This document shows positions 8,561 through 18,377 of a DNA stretch of 64,000 nt, in pieces (positions within the stretch are counted from its first letter, which is position 1; every line of letters begins with the position of its first letter). A model generated the notes under the pieces. It ran no database searches. It worked only from the letters and a program-made list of their open reading frames with translations, and was not told the origin of the DNA. The stretch is from Gammaproteobacteria bacterium (lineage in GTDB: Bacteria > Pseudomonadota > Gammaproteobacteria > Pseudomonadales > Pseudohongiellaceae), in the NCBI GenBank assembly GCA_947457195.1, contig CANGUU010000003.1, forward strand, positions 44,750-108,749, written 5' to 3'. Both the position numbers and the translations under genes were made by a program.

Positions 8561-9999
8561 GGATGGCCCGAGGCTTTGGCGGTGTGGCTCAGGCAACGCA
8601 CGAGGTCACCGATCTGTGGCAGGTGTTCGACAGACTCGGCCATCGAGAAAGCGGCGCTGATTCCCGTCGCATCCAGCAGCAGCGCGGCGCAGTCACTGAA
8701 CTTCTCGTACAGTTCGCTGCGCGTGAACGGCAGGTCGGGACCGCCGCGATAGCGTTCATCGGCCTGTTGTACAAGCGTACGACCGTCGGTGAGGTCGACT
8801 TCAACCGTGCTGCGGATTTTTTCCCAACCCAGCGCTTCAATGGCGGGATCGAGGACGCGCTGTACTTTTCGCATCATGGACTGCACGGCGGGACTCCGAA
8901 CGAATTCATCGGTGAATTCCCCGATGCCTGCCTTGCGCCGCAAGGCGATGGCGCTGACCATGAAGGCCGGGCAGAACTTGGCTTCCAGCTCATTGGTGGC
9001 GATGTCGTAACGCAGCGGGTTCAGGATGTTGGAGCCGGCGCGCACCCTGATCGCCGCAATGGTATCGGGCGCGACATCATGATCCAGCACGAGACGCCGC
9101 ATTGCATCCATCGTGGGGTGTCCGAGGACGCCGCAGGGATAAGGCTTGATCGATACACCGGGACTGACGATCGTGTAGGGACTACCCAGACGTCCGAAGA
9201 TCCGGTCTGCATCGAAGCCCTGCCCGTGGCTGAAGGTGCTGAAAAATCCCCAGGGCGGATCGAGCGCGTCATTGCCCCCGGTAAATCCGCGTGCGGCGAG
9301 CTCGGCGGCAACGACACCATTCTGGGCCGCGCGACCGACATGCAACGGTTTGGTCATGCTGCCGAAGTTCACACGAATCCCTGACGCGGAACTCGCTGCG
9401 ATCGCCAGCATGTGGGGGATCTCATGCCTGCCGAGACCCAACAGCTTCGCCGCAGCGACCGCTGCACCAAAGGTGCCGATGGTGCCCGACGTATGAAAAC
9501 CGCGCATGTAATGGGCGGGGTTGATCGCCTCGGCGATCTTGCACTCGACCTCGAACCCCGTGAGAAAGGCTTCGAGAAACGCGTGACCAGAGCAATTTTC
9601 GCGTTCACCGACGGCCAGCGCGGCGACCAGTGGAGGTATGGTCGGATGCGTGAGCAGACCGAAGATGCGGTCGGCGCTCGTCGCCAGCTGCGTATCGTCC
9701 CAGTCCAGTGCGTGCCCGGCAGTGCCATTGATCAGCGCCGTGAGTGCAGCACCAGCGCGGAACGGCTGCCGGCCAAACGCCGTTGCCTCAGGCTGGGAGC
9801 CAGCGGTCACCGAGTACTCGGCCACGATGCGTGCGGCCGGCTGGACGGATCCTGCCAGCATGACGCCAAGACCATCGATGATGCAGCGCTTGCCGATATC
9901 GAGCGCCTCGGGCGGGAAGTCGGCGAGGCGGACAGAGGCGATGAAATCCGCCACAGCTCGGGTGATGTGGGGTGTTGCCGTATTTTTTGTGTTTTCCAC
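8557..9999 (-). CDS. MmgE/PrpD family protein
   Basis: This 480-residue cytosolic protein is of the MmgE/PrpD family, which includes 2-methylcitrate dehydratase, cis-aconitate decarboxylase and iminodisuccinate epimerase. The family pattern is visible as G-L-G-V-M-L-A-G near residue 45, G-H-A-L-D-W-D-D-T near 97, and a central helical domain with H-T-S-G-T-I-G-T-F-G-A-A. No prpB, prpC or acnD is nearby, so methylcitrate cycle function is not supported. It is first in an operon with a dicarboxylate carrier and a hydroxyacid dehydrogenase. The exact reaction cannot be told from sequence. Confidence 0.88.
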   Translation of the reverse strand: MENTKNTATPHITRAVADFIASVRLADFPPEALDIGKRCIIDGLGVMLAGSVQPAARIVAEYSVTAGSQPEATAFGRQPFRAGAALTALINGTAGHALDWDDTQLATSADRIFGLLTHPTIPPLVAALAVGERENCSGHAFLEAFLTGFEVECKIAEAINPAHYMRGFHTSGTIGTFGAAVAAAKLLGLGRHEIPHMLAIAASSASGIRVNFGSMTKPLHVGRAAQNGVVAAELAARGFTGGNDALDPPWGFFSTFSHGQGFDADRIFGRLGSPYTIVSPGVSIKPYPCGVLGHPTMDAMRRLVLDHDVAPDTIAAIRVRAGSNILNPLRYDIATNELEAKFCPAFMVSAIALRRKAGIGEFTDEFVRSPAVQSMMRKVQRVLDPAIEALGWEKIRSTVEVDLTDGRTLVQQADERYRGGPDLPFTRSELYEKFSDCAALLLDATGISAAFSMAESVEHLPQIGDLVRCLSHTAKASGHP

Positions 10000-10334
10000 G
10001 GGACCTGCCTGAAGCCAAGGCTGGGATCAATGCGCCGCCAGCAACTGCTCATGAATTCGGGAATCGCCATGACCCCGCACCAAGTGCTGCGTCCAACCCG
10101 CAAAGCCGCAGCATTTCTTGCGGCAGTCGCTGCGTGACGTGATCGTCAGCTGATTCCTCGTGACAGGGACTGCAACCAGGGCTCAGTGGATCGAACAGCG
10201 CTTTCGGCCGGAAATATAAACAGGTGCTCCATCAGCGTCGAGCCTGAAGGTAGTGCTAATTGCACCACCGCCCCTGATGCTGCGTTTTGGCCAGCGTGAC
10301 CAAAGCCCAACAGCAGGAGGTGCGGGCAAGCACG
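10000..10334. other. 335-base gap upstream of the PrpD operon; no gene seen
   Basis: This gap lies between the start of the PrpD-family gene and the end of the helicase gene. Short open frames exist but overlap the helicase or lack ribosome-binding sites. I see no tRNA-like TPsiC arm, no strong hairpin with a T run, and no obvious promoter hexamers. It must hold the promoter of the PrpD operon on the minus strand and perhaps a helicase 3' end signal, but I cannot place them. Confidence 0.5.
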
Positions 10335-13300
10335 TTATACCTTGCCAAGGTAGGCTCGCAGCCGCGGCGGGAACGTTCTTCGCACCATCAGCTTCTGTAC
10401 ATCCCACGCGGCGAGCCGGGCATGGGGCCGCAGCAGTTTGGCCTCGTCTTTTTCCAGCACGGCGATCGGCAGGCCGTCTTCGAAAAGGATACGGTTGCCA
10501 ACGAGGTGAGGGACGCGCTTTTCCGGCAGTAGTGTGCCCAACAGGTTGAGGGGGTCGGTGGCATTGAGCAGGTGGCGCAGCGGGGCAGCGCTCGCCGGAC
10601 TGCTGCCGGGTAGCTCACTCGTCGGGTTTTCGCAGCGGGCTTGCCAACTGCGGTGCTGGGCACGCAGCGCACTTACCGTATCGGCGAATGCGAACTGCTC
10701 GCCGCCTACGCCGGCGATGAAGCGACCGCCCCGAATCTCGCCGCGCAACTCCATGCGGCGCAGTTGCAGCAACAGCTGCCGCCAGGGTGGCGCATGGGTT
10801 TCTCGCTCCAGCACCTTGCGGCACAGAACGCCCCAGCGGGCGGCGTAGATGGCAATCAGTCGCTGCAGCTGCGCAGCGTCGAGGGCCCCGTTGTGTTCGG
10901 CAGGCAGGGGCAGCAGCGACCAGCGGCCGGCATCCTCGATACCATAGATGGCACGACGCCGCTCGTGATTGCCGAGTCGCGGCTTGTGGCTGTCTGGCGT
11001 AAGCAGCGCGCGCAGTCCCGTGAAATTGTCGCTGGTCACCAGACCGAGGCTGACCAGTTCCGCCAACGCCTGCTCGACCTGCACTGGCAGCAGACCGGAA
11101 TGGCGCGTGAGATCCGTGAAGAAACTGGCGCCATGGCGCACCAGCAGTTCCTGTACCAATGCCGCCTGCGACGACAGCAGTTCCGCGGCGACCGGCTCCT
11201 GCGGAGACAGCGCCTGCCACAGATCAAGATTGCTGCGCTGGACCAGATTGAGTGGCGTGCTCTTCACCGGACCGGCGAGCCTGCCGGCAGCCTCCGCCTC
11301 GCGTGGCTGCAGGAGCCGCCCCCAGCTCACCTGCCCACTGATGCAGAGCTGGTCGAGCCAGGCTGGATCGTAGTTGGCAAGACGCGCCGGCAGCAGATCG
11401 CTTTCCCAGGCGGTGGCGGGCGCCGTGCTGCCATCGAGCTGCTGCAGTACGCGGCGGAGACTGTCCGCGGTGGAAATCGCCGGTCCGGCGGCTTCGTCGC
11501 CAAGCGGCTGCAGACCATGCAGGGAAAACAGGAACTGCATGTAGACCTGCAGCGACACCGGCTTGATGCTCTCACGGTGTATGTCGAGCGTGTAGCGATG
11601 GATGCGGTGCAACAGCCGCCGCTCGCACCACTCTTTCACCTGCGCTGCTGCTGCACCCTGCGAGAGGCCGGTCAGCGGTGTATAGAAACCCTGGAAGGCA
11701 AAACCCTCCACTTCCAAGGCCTGCAGCGCAAACTCCACGTCACCGCGTGCGGCCCCGAGCGATTCGGCGAGCTGGGTGGCAGTGACTGGCCCGAGCGCTT
11801 CCAGCCGACCGCGCAGCAGCTCGGTGAGAGGCGCCTCCGGTACGGCTTGCTGCTGCAGTGTGGCGGGAAGCGGTAGCGCCGGCTTGCAGTGCCAGTCACC
11901 GCCCAAGGCGGCGAACAGTGGCTGTTTTTCAGCCGCTATCACCAGTCTGACGTTGCCGCGCTGCACAAGGGTGGCACGCCGCTGGCGGCTGAGTTCCTGG
12001 AAGAACAGCGACAGGTCCACTTCATCTTCGGGCTCCGCTGCTCGTTGACCGTGCAGTTCGGCCCAAGTCATGTAACCCATCAACATGAGTGCATCATGCA
12101 ACTCATCGGCGCTCTGCACCCAGGGCCAGGCCTCTTCGCGCACACGACGGATGGCGACGATGTCGAGCGCGCTGTAGTCGGACTGCTCGGCCGGATCCAC
12201 CCAGCTGCGGTGGCGGATCGCCAGTGTGCGCCGTTCCTCGAATGGAGCATCGTCGAGGAAGGCATAGGGTCTGGCATTGATGATTTCCTGCGCGAAAGGG
12301 GAAGGTTCGCGCAAATCGCGGGCCACCAGCGCCACCTCGTTGCGCTCGATGCGGCCAATGAGTGCTTCGAGTTCGTCGATGTCCATGGCCTCGTGCAGGC
12401 AGTCTCCGATGGTTTGCCGCACCAGAGGATGTTCGGGCACCTCACGCGGACCACTGATGTTCTCCTGGCAGGCCAGCTGGTCGGGAAACACCTGCGCCAC
12501 GAAGTCTTCGGCCGCCATGCGCTGGAACTGCGGCGGTACGCGCTTGCCGTTGCGGTTGCGGGCCACTGCCAGGGCGCGACTGGCATTCCAGCGCCAGCGC
12601 ACCTCGAACATGGGTGCATCGAGCAGTGCCTGGACCAGCACATCGCGCACGCTGGCACTTTGCAGGAAGTGGAATACCTCGGCCAGCTCGAAGCTATGCA
12701 CCGAGCCCAGCGAAATGACGATGCTGTCTTCGTTGGCTGCCGCCTGCAGCTCGAAATTGAAGGTACGGCAGAAGCGCTTGCGCAGCGCCAGCCCCCAGGC
12801 GCGGTTGACCCGACTACCGAAAGGTGCGTGTACCACGAGGTGCATGTCACCCACTTCGTCGAAAAACCGCTCCAACACCAGCGTTTCTCGCGTGGGCATC
12901 ACGCCCAACGCATTACTGCCGGTATAGAGATAGGCCGCCAGCTGATCAGCTGCTGCTGTACCCAGACCTACTTCCACTTCCAGCCAGTGGACGGCTGCTT
13001 CGGTAGAGACGGCAAAACGCTGGTACAACTCCTCGCGCAGGCGAGACACCGCCAGCGACAACTCACGGGTACGACCAGGACCCTCTCCCAGCCAGAATGG
13101 AATGGACGGCGGCTGGCCCTGGGCATCGGCCACTCTCACCTTGAGCCCGTCCACCCGCAGCAGGCGCCAGCTGTGATTGCCGAGGGTGAAAATGTCCCCC
13201 GGTACGGATTCCAGCGCGAAATCCTCGTTCAGAGACCCCACCACCACATCTTCGGGGTCGAGCACCACCTGATAGTCGAACATGTCGGGGATGGCGCCGC

Positions 13301-14816
13301 CGTTGGTAAGCGCTGTCAGCCGCGCGCCCTTGCGCGGCCGCGCCCGGGCATTGATCTGGTCGAGATGCACCCACGCGCCACTGCGGCCACGCCGCGAGCT
13401 GTAGCCGGCCGACAGCATCTGCAGGATCTCGTCGAACTCATGGCGGGTCAGCTCGCGATAGACCCAAGCCCGCGTCACCCAGCGCCAGAGCTCCTCCAGA
13501 CTGCAGCCATCGCCGTCTTCTTCCTGGCAGGCGAGTTCCGCCACGATCTGCTGGGCGAGGATATCGAGTGGTTTGGCGGGGATGACCAGGTGATCGAGCT
13601 CACCACGGCGTATGGCGTCCAGCAGCGCCGTGCACTCCACGAGGTCGTCACGTGTCAGGGGAAACAACAGCCCCTTGGGCACACCGCCCACCTGGTGACG
13701 ACTGCGGCCAACCCGCTGCAGGAAGGCAGCGATGCCCTTCGGTGACGCGATCTGCACCACGAGCTCCACCGCACCGATGTCGATGCCGAGCTCCATGGAT
13801 GCGGTGGCCACCAGCACCCGCAACTCGCCGCGCTTGAGGCGTTGCTCGGCGTCGAAGCGATGGTCCTTACTCATGCTGCCGTGGTGCGAGCCGACCAGTT
13901 CGGCCCCGATGCGCTCGCCGAGCGTATGGGCCAGTCGTTCGGCCAGCCGACGCGTGTTGACGAAAATGAGCGTGGTGCGGTGCTCAGCAGTGAGCTGTTC
14001 GAGTCGCTGGTAGATTTCGCTCCATACCTCGTTGCTCATCAGCGCCGTGAGGGGTGAGCGCGGCACCTCCAGCTTCACGTCCAGCCAGCGGCGGTGACCG
14101 CTGTCGACGATCACGCAGTCGGGACTGCCATCCGGCAATCGGTCGCTGCCCACGAGGTAGTGTGCAACCTGCTCGATGGGCTTTTGGGTGGCCGACAGTC
14201 CGATGCGCTGGATGCGCCGACCAACCAGGTTCTGCAGCCGCTCCAGCGACAGGGCCAGATGCGATCCGCGTTTGTCACCCAGCAGAGCATGAATCTCGTC
14301 GACGATCACGGTGTCGATCGATCCCAGCAACCGACGTCCGCCCTTGCTGGTGAGCAGCAGGTACAGCGACTCCGGTGTGGTAACGAGGATATGCGGTGGT
14401 TGTTTGAGCATGGACTGCCGCTCCTGCTGCGGCGTATCGCCGGTGCGCACCGCGACCCGCAGATCCACGTGGCCTCCCCCGAATTCGGGCAGCAAGGCGG
14501 CAATGCCGGCCAGCGGCAACTCGAGATTGCGGCGGATGTCGTTGCCTAGCGCCTTCAGCGGCGACACATACAGCACGCTGCACTGGCGTCGGTACTGGCC
14601 AGCCTGCAGGCCCTGCTGCAACAGGCGATCGATGGCCACATAGAACGCTGCGAGCGTCTTGCCACTGCCCGTAGGAGCGGCGATCAGGGTATGGCGCCCG
14701 GCGCGGATGGCAGGCCAGGCCTCTTGCTGGGGCGGCGTTGGCGAACCGAGTTCACGCACGAACCAAGCGCGTGCGGCAGGATGGAAGCTGGCCAGACTGT
14801 CGTTGGAATTGGTCAT
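10335..14816 (-). CDS. lhr: large ATP-dependent helicase, Lhr family
   Basis: This 1,493-residue superfamily 2 helicase is close to the length of full-length Lhr (about 1,500). An N-terminal RecA-like core has Walker A A-P-T-G-S-G-K-T, motif II D-E-I-H, and motif VI Q-R-V-G-R-S-R-H. The characteristic Lhr-core and a long C-terminal winged-helix array follow. Lhr proteins unwind 3'-tailed DNA and DNA:RNA hybrids and are linked to repair; the C-terminal half of E. coli Lhr is reported to carry a uracil glycosylase. The ATG at 14816 (M-T-N-S-N-D-S) was chosen over one at 14879. It is divergent from the two-component system. Confidence 0.93.
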   Translation of the reverse strand: MTNSNDSLASFHPAARAWFVRELGSPTPPQQEAWPAIRAGRHTLIAAPTGSGKTLAAFYVAIDRLLQQGLQAGQYRRQCSVLYVSPLKALGNDIRRNLELPLAGIAALLPEFGGGHVDLRVAVRTGDTPQQERQSMLKQPPHILVTTPESLYLLLTSKGGRRLLGSIDTVIVDEIHALLGDKRGSHLALSLERLQNLVGRRIQRIGLSATQKPIEQVAHYLVGSDRLPDGSPDCVIVDSGHRRWLDVKLEVPRSPLTALMSNEVWSEIYQRLEQLTAEHRTTLIFVNTRRLAERLAHTLGERIGAELVGSHHGSMSKDHRFDAEQRLKRGELRVLVATASMELGIDIGAVELVVQIASPKGIAAFLQRVGRSRHQVGGVPKGLLFPLTRDDLVECTALLDAIRRGELDHLVIPAKPLDILAQQIVAELACQEEDGDGCSLEELWRWVTRAWVYRELTRHEFDEILQMLSAGYSSRRGRSGAWVHLDQINARARPRKGARLTALTNGGAIPDMFDYQVVLDPEDVVVGSLNEDFALESVPGDIFTLGNHSWRLLRVDGLKVRVADAQGQPPSIPFWLGEGPGRTRELSLAVSRLREELYQRFAVSTEAAVHWLEVEVGLGTAAADQLAAYLYTGSNALGVMPTRETLVLERFFDEVGDMHLVVHAPFGSRVNRAWGLALRKRFCRTFNFELQAAANEDSIVISLGSVHSFELAEVFHFLQSASVRDVLVQALLDAPMFEVRWRWNASRALAVARNRNGKRVPPQFQRMAAEDFVAQVFPDQLACQENISGPREVPEHPLVRQTIGDCLHEAMDIDELEALIGRIERNEVALVARDLREPSPFAQEIINARPYAFLDDAPFEERRTLAIRHRSWVDPAEQSDYSALDIVAIRRVREEAWPWVQSADELHDALMLMGYMTWAELHGQRAAEPEDEVDLSLFFQELSRQRRATLVQRGNVRLVIAAEKQPLFAALGGDWHCKPALPLPATLQQQAVPEAPLTELLRGRLEALGPVTATQLAESLGAARGDVEFALQALEVEGFAFQGFYTPLTGLSQGAAAAQVKEWCERRLLHRIHRYTLDIHRESIKPVSLQVYMQFLFSLHGLQPLGDEAAGPAISTADSLRRVLQQLDGSTAPATAWESDLLPARLANYDPAWLDQLCISGQVSWGRLLQPREAEAAGRLAGPVKSTPLNLVQRSNLDLWQALSPQEPVAAELLSSQAALVQELLVRHGASFFTDLTRHSGLLPVQVEQALAELVSLGLVTSDNFTGLRALLTPDSHKPRLGNHERRRAIYGIEDAGRWSLLPLPAEHNGALDAAQLQRLIAIYAARWGVLCRKVLERETHAPPWRQLLLQLRRMELRGEIRGGRFIAGVGGEQFAFADTVSALRAQHRSWQARCENPTSELPGSSPASAAPLRHLLNATDPLNLLGTLLPEKRVPHLVGNRILFEDGLPIAVLEKDEAKLLRPHARLAAWDVQKLMVRRTFPPRLRAYLGKV

Positions 14817-14895
14817 GACTGCGGGCACTGACTGCAGGTAATGTGCAAAAGCCGAGGATTGCCGGGGGCTGGACGGCAAGCCCGGAGAATTGGGT

Positions 14896-14901
14896 TATAG
14901 T
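14896..14901 (+). promoter_or_regulatory. candidate -10 element for the two-component operon
   Basis: TATAGT, preceded by a T-rich step, lies 45 bases upstream of the sensor kinase ATG and between the divergent helicase and kinase genes. No good -35 match lies at the standard spacing, so confidence is low. Confidence 0.35.
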
Positions 14902-14945
14902 AGCCGCACCCCACGAATTTCCGGCTCATCATACCGCCAGCGCCC

Positions 14946-16409
14946 ATGCGGCTGAACATCAAATACAAGCTGTTTTTCCTGCTGCTTTCCGCCCACTTGC
15001 TGGTGTACTTCGCGATGTACAGCGTGGGCTACTACAACTTCAGCCAAGGCTTCCTGGACTACGTCAGCCGCATCGAAGAAAGGCAGATTCCGGCTCTGCT
15101 GAAAGGGCTCGAGCAGTTTTACCAGAACAATCGGACCTGGGAACCGATCCGTGCCAGTCAGCAGGAATGGTCGGACCTCATTGCCTACAGCATCGAAAGC
15201 TCAATCGACCCCGATCTGATCGAAAACCGGCGGCGTACCGCGCGTCCGACGCCGGTTGGCTTCACGCCCAACGACTGGTACTACACTTCGGAATACAGCC
15301 CGGCGCGGCCGTATTTGCACCTGCTCGACTCCGACCAGCAGATCGTCCGCGGCAATCCCGGTGCCTATGTGCCTGAACTCGTGACGCTGAACCCCGTGGT
15401 GGTCGACGGCGAGACCGTCGGCTACCTGGCCGTCACCAGCAGGCAGCAGCTTTCGGAGCAGGCCGACCTGCTTTTCGCCGAGCAGCAGCAGAACAGCTTC
15501 ATTTTTCTGGCACTGGTGCTTGGGCTTATTTCGGCCTCCATCGCCTTTCCTGCCGCTACCGTGCTCACGAGACCGATCCGCGAGGTCGTGGCAGGCACGC
15601 GCGCCCTCACCAACGGCGATTACAGCTCGCGCCTGCCGGTGTACGGTTCCGACGAAATCAGCCAATTGAGCGAAGATTTCAATACGCTTGCCAAGACGCT
15701 CGACCAGAACCGTACTGCCCGCCAGCAATGGATTGCCGACATCTCCCACGAACTCCGCACGCCGCTCGCTATCCTGCGCGGCGAGCTCGAAGCCGTGCAG
15801 GATGGCGTCAGGCCCCTCAATGCCCAGACGCTGGATTCACTGCACCAGGAAGTGGTCCATCTCACTACGCTGGTGAACGATCTGCACGAGTTGTCGCTGT
15901 CCGACATCGGCGCGCTCGTCTACGAGCGCCAGGAGATGGACCTTGGCGAACTGCTGGAACAATGCATCGAAAAACACACACCACTGACCAGCAAGTCGGG
16001 ACTGAAGGTCGAGCTGCTGATCGGCAATGGCCAGCAGGGGCCGCTGGAGATGCTGGGAGATCCCGACCGCCTGCTGCAGCTGTTCGACAATCTGCTGCAG
16101 AACTCCTGCCGCTACACGGCCAGCCCCGGGCAGATCAAGGTAGAGGCCCGCAAGCAAGGCAACCAGATCATCATCGACTGGTACGACAGCGACCCCGGCG
16201 TCAACGACCAGGACCTGGGGCACTTGTTCGACCGCCTTTACCGCGTGGAAACATCGCGCAACCGCGCGCAGGGAGGCTCGGGGCTGGGTCTGGCGATTTG
16301 CCAGAACATCGTCCACGCGCATGAAGGCACCATCAAGGCCAGTCATTCCCCACTCGGCGGCTTGCGACTGACCCTGTGCTTTCCCTGCCGCGCAAATCAG
16401 GTAGAGTGA
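14946..16409 (+). CDS. BaeS-like sensor histidine kinase
   Basis: This 487-residue inner-membrane sensor kinase has TM1 at about 8-30 and a periplasmic sensing region of about 150 residues. TM2 (about 183-206, F-I-F-L-A-L-V-L-G-L-I) is followed by a HAMP linker. The dimerisation/phosphoacceptor motif is I-S-H268-E-L-R-T-P. The ATPase domain has an N box (N-L-L-Q-N-S-C-R-Y-T), G1 (D-S-D-P-G-V) and G2 (G-S-G-L-G-L). Overall form matches BaeS, which senses envelope stress in enterobacteria; the stimulus here is unknown. It is followed 43 bases later by its response regulator. Confidence 0.92.
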   Translation: MRLNIKYKLFFLLLSAHLLVYFAMYSVGYYNFSQGFLDYVSRIEERQIPALLKGLEQFYQNNRTWEPIRASQQEWSDLIAYSIESSIDPDLIENRRRTARPTPVGFTPNDWYYTSEYSPARPYLHLLDSDQQIVRGNPGAYVPELVTLNPVVVDGETVGYLAVTSRQQLSEQADLLFAEQQQNSFIFLALVLGLISASIAFPAATVLTRPIREVVAGTRALTNGDYSSRLPVYGSDEISQLSEDFNTLAKTLDQNRTARQQWIADISHELRTPLAILRGELEAVQDGVRPLNAQTLDSLHQEVVHLTTLVNDLHELSLSDIGALVYERQEMDLGELLEQCIEKHTPLTSKSGLKVELLIGNGQQGPLEMLGDPDRLLQLFDNLLQNSCRYTASPGQIKVEARKQGNQIIIDWYDSDPGVNDQDLGHLFDRLYRVETSRNRAQGGSGLGLAICQNIVHAHEGTIKASHSPLGGLRLTLCFPCRANQVE

Positions 16410-16452
16410 AATTGTCACCCCGGTGCGCCGGGCGTTATCGAGGAGTCCCGAC

Positions 16453-17124
16453 ATGACACAGCACGTCCTAATCGTGGAAGACGAGGAGAAGCTCGCCAGC
16501 CTCCTGCAGGACTATCTCGTCCAAAGCGGCTTTGGCGTGACCTGCCTGCACGATGGTGCCGCCGTGCAGCCCTGGCTGGCGGAGCATCACACCAATCTGG
16601 TCCTGCTCGACATCATGCTGCCCAACAAGAGCGGTGTGGATATCTGCAAGGAAATACGCAAGCACTCGCAGCTTCCCGTCATCATGATCACGGCAAAAGT
16701 CGACGAGATCGACCGGCTGCTGGGACTGGAACTGGGCGCCGACGACTACATCTGCAAACCCTTCAGTCCGCGGGAGGTGGTGGCTCGTTCCAAGGCCGTG
16801 CTGCGCCGCAGCGAAGGCAAGGACAAGCCGGCGGACCGTGGACTGGTGCTCGACATCGACACCTACAAGGCCACCATCCATGGCACCGACCTGCACCTCA
16901 CGGCGGTGGAGTTCCAACTGCTCAAGGTGCTGTCCGACCAGCCCGGACGCATCTTTTCGCGCAGCGTACTGGTCGACAAGATCTATTCCGATGGTCGGGT
17001 GGTGAGCGATCGCACCATCGACAGTCATATCAAGAAGCTGCGCAAGAAGATCAGCGCGGTGGTGCCGGAAGAAGAACTCATCCATTCGCTGTATGCCGTG
17101 GGCTACAAGTTCGAGTGGCAATGA
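16453..17124 (+). CDS. OmpR/BaeR-like response regulator
   Basis: This 223-residue DNA-binding response regulator has a receiver domain with acidic D10/E11, phosphoacceptor Asp53 (L-L-D-I-M-L-P), Thr80 and Lys102 (C-K-P-F). A C-terminal winged helix of the OmpR/PhoB type follows, ending in the usual V-G-Y-K-F. The ATG has AGGAG 7 bases upstream. It pairs with the adjacent sensor kinase. The lytic transglycosylase gene begins 2 bases after its stop, so the operon probably links envelope sensing with peptidoglycan remodelling. Confidence 0.94.
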   Translation: MTQHVLIVEDEEKLASLLQDYLVQSGFGVTCLHDGAAVQPWLAEHHTNLVLLDIMLPNKSGVDICKEIRKHSQLPVIMITAKVDEIDRLLGLELGADDYICKPFSPREVVARSKAVLRRSEGKDKPADRGLVLDIDTYKATIHGTDLHLTAVEFQLLKVLSDQPGRIFSRSVLVDKIYSDGRVVSDRTIDSHIKKLRKKISAVVPEEELIHSLYAVGYKFEWQ

Positions 17125-17125
17125 C

Positions 17126-18373
17126 ATGCGCATGGTAGTTCCGGGAGCGCTGGGACTGGCACTGCTGCTGGGGCTCGGCGGCTGTGCACTGCCCAGCGCA
17201 GCCCAGCCGTCCGCTGCAGCGCTGTCTGTAGACCAGTCAGCCGATTTTGCCGCGTGGCTTGGCGCGCTGCGCAGCGAAGCTGCCAGCGAGGGCATCAGTG
17301 CGGCAACGCTGGATGCGGCCTTCGCTGGAGTCAGCGCGCCACTGCCGCGCGTTCTCGAACTCGATCGCAGCCAGCCTGAATTCGTGCAGACCTTCTCTGG
17401 CTACATGAAGAATCGGCTCAGCGATGCGCGTATCCGCCGGGGTCGCGAAATGCTTGAACTGCATCGCGACCTGTTCAGCGACATCGAGCGGCGCTACGGC
17501 GTGCAGCCTCAGTACCTGGTGGCCTTCTGGGCGCTGGAAAGCAATTTCGGCGACTACACCGGTGGCTTTTCGGTCATCAACGCCCTGGCCACCCTCGCCT
17601 TCGACGAGCGGCGCGCGGCGTTTTTCCGCGGTGAATTGCTCACGGCACTGCGCATCATCGATGCTGGCCATATCAGCTCCGGCGCCATGACCGGCTCCTG
17701 GGCCGGCGCCATGGGGCAATGCCAGTTCATGCCCTCCACCTTTGCAGGCTACGCCGTCGACGGAGACGGCGACGGGCGCATCGACATCTGGCAGTCGCTG
17801 CCAGACGTGATGCATTCGGCCGCCAATTACTTGTCGCGTGCGGGCTGGCGTAGCGGTGAACGCTGGGGCCGCGAGGTCGTTTTGCCAGCCGGATTCGACT
17901 TTGCGCTGGCCGGCACCGGGGTGCGGCGCACAGTCAGTGAATGGGCTGCACTGGGGGTGCTGCGCGCAGACGGCTCTGCACTCGGGCAAGCCGATCTGGA
18001 AGCGTCCGTTATCCTGCCTGCCGGTGCTGCCGGCCCAGCCTTTCTCGGCTACAACAATTTTCGGACCACCATGGTCTGGAACCGCTCGACGTTTTACGCG
18101 ATTTCGGTGGGTCATCTGGCCGATCGCTTCATGGGCGAAGGCCCCATCCAGCACATGCCCGAAGAAGAGGAGCGTGCACTGGCGCGTGCCGACGTGGAGG
18201 AACTGCAGGGCCTGCTCAACAGCGCTGGCGTCGACGCAGGCGAAACCGATGGCGTACTCGGCAGCCGCACGCGTGACGCCGTGCGTGAATACCAGCTGCG
18301 CAACCGCCTCACGCCGGATGGGCATCCGTCCTTCGAGCTGCTGGAAATCCTGCGTAACGCCAATCGCCAGTGA
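17126..18373 (+). CDS. MltB-like lytic murein transglycosylase, lipoprotein
   Basis: This 415-residue enzyme cleaves peptidoglycan glycan strands non-hydrolytically to 1,6-anhydromuropeptides. A lipoprotein signal ends in the lipobox L-G-G-C20, predicting outer-membrane anchoring. The catalytic SLT_2 domain contains A-L-E-S-N-F-G (catalytic Glu) and the family segment G-S-W-A-G-A-M-G-Q-C-Q-F-M-P-S-T. A C-terminal peptidoglycan-binding domain follows (D-G-V-L-G-S-R-T-R-D-A-V). The start directly after the response regulator stop was chosen because it begins the lipoprotein signal; an earlier ATG at 17093 overlaps the regulator. Confidence 0.92.
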   Translation: MRMVVPGALGLALLLGLGGCALPSAAQPSAAALSVDQSADFAAWLGALRSEAASEGISAATLDAAFAGVSAPLPRVLELDRSQPEFVQTFSGYMKNRLSDARIRRGREMLELHRDLFSDIERRYGVQPQYLVAFWALESNFGDYTGGFSVINALATLAFDERRAAFFRGELLTALRIIDAGHISSGAMTGSWAGAMGQCQFMPSTFAGYAVDGDGDGRIDIWQSLPDVMHSAANYLSRAGWRSGERWGREVVLPAGFDFALAGTGVRRTVSEWAALGVLRADGSALGQADLEASVILPAGAAGPAFLGYNNFRTTMVWNRSTFYAISVGHLADRFMGEGPIQHMPEEEERALARADVEELQGLLNSAGVDAGETDGVLGSRTRDAVREYQLRNRLTPDGHPSFELLEILRNANRQ

Positions 18374-18377
18374 GCGC

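Noticed and set aside
8557..9999. naming the PrpD-family gene prpD (2-methylcitrate dehydratase)
   Set aside because: prpB, prpC and acnD are absent nearby and the partners differ, so the specific name is not supported.
10183..10407. possible 74-residue gene on the minus strand after lhr
   Set aside because: It overlaps the helicase 3' end in another frame, and has no ribosome-binding site or recognisable family.
11889..13745. 618-codon open frame antisense to lhr
   Set aside because: It lies wholly inside the helicase gene and shows only shadow composition.
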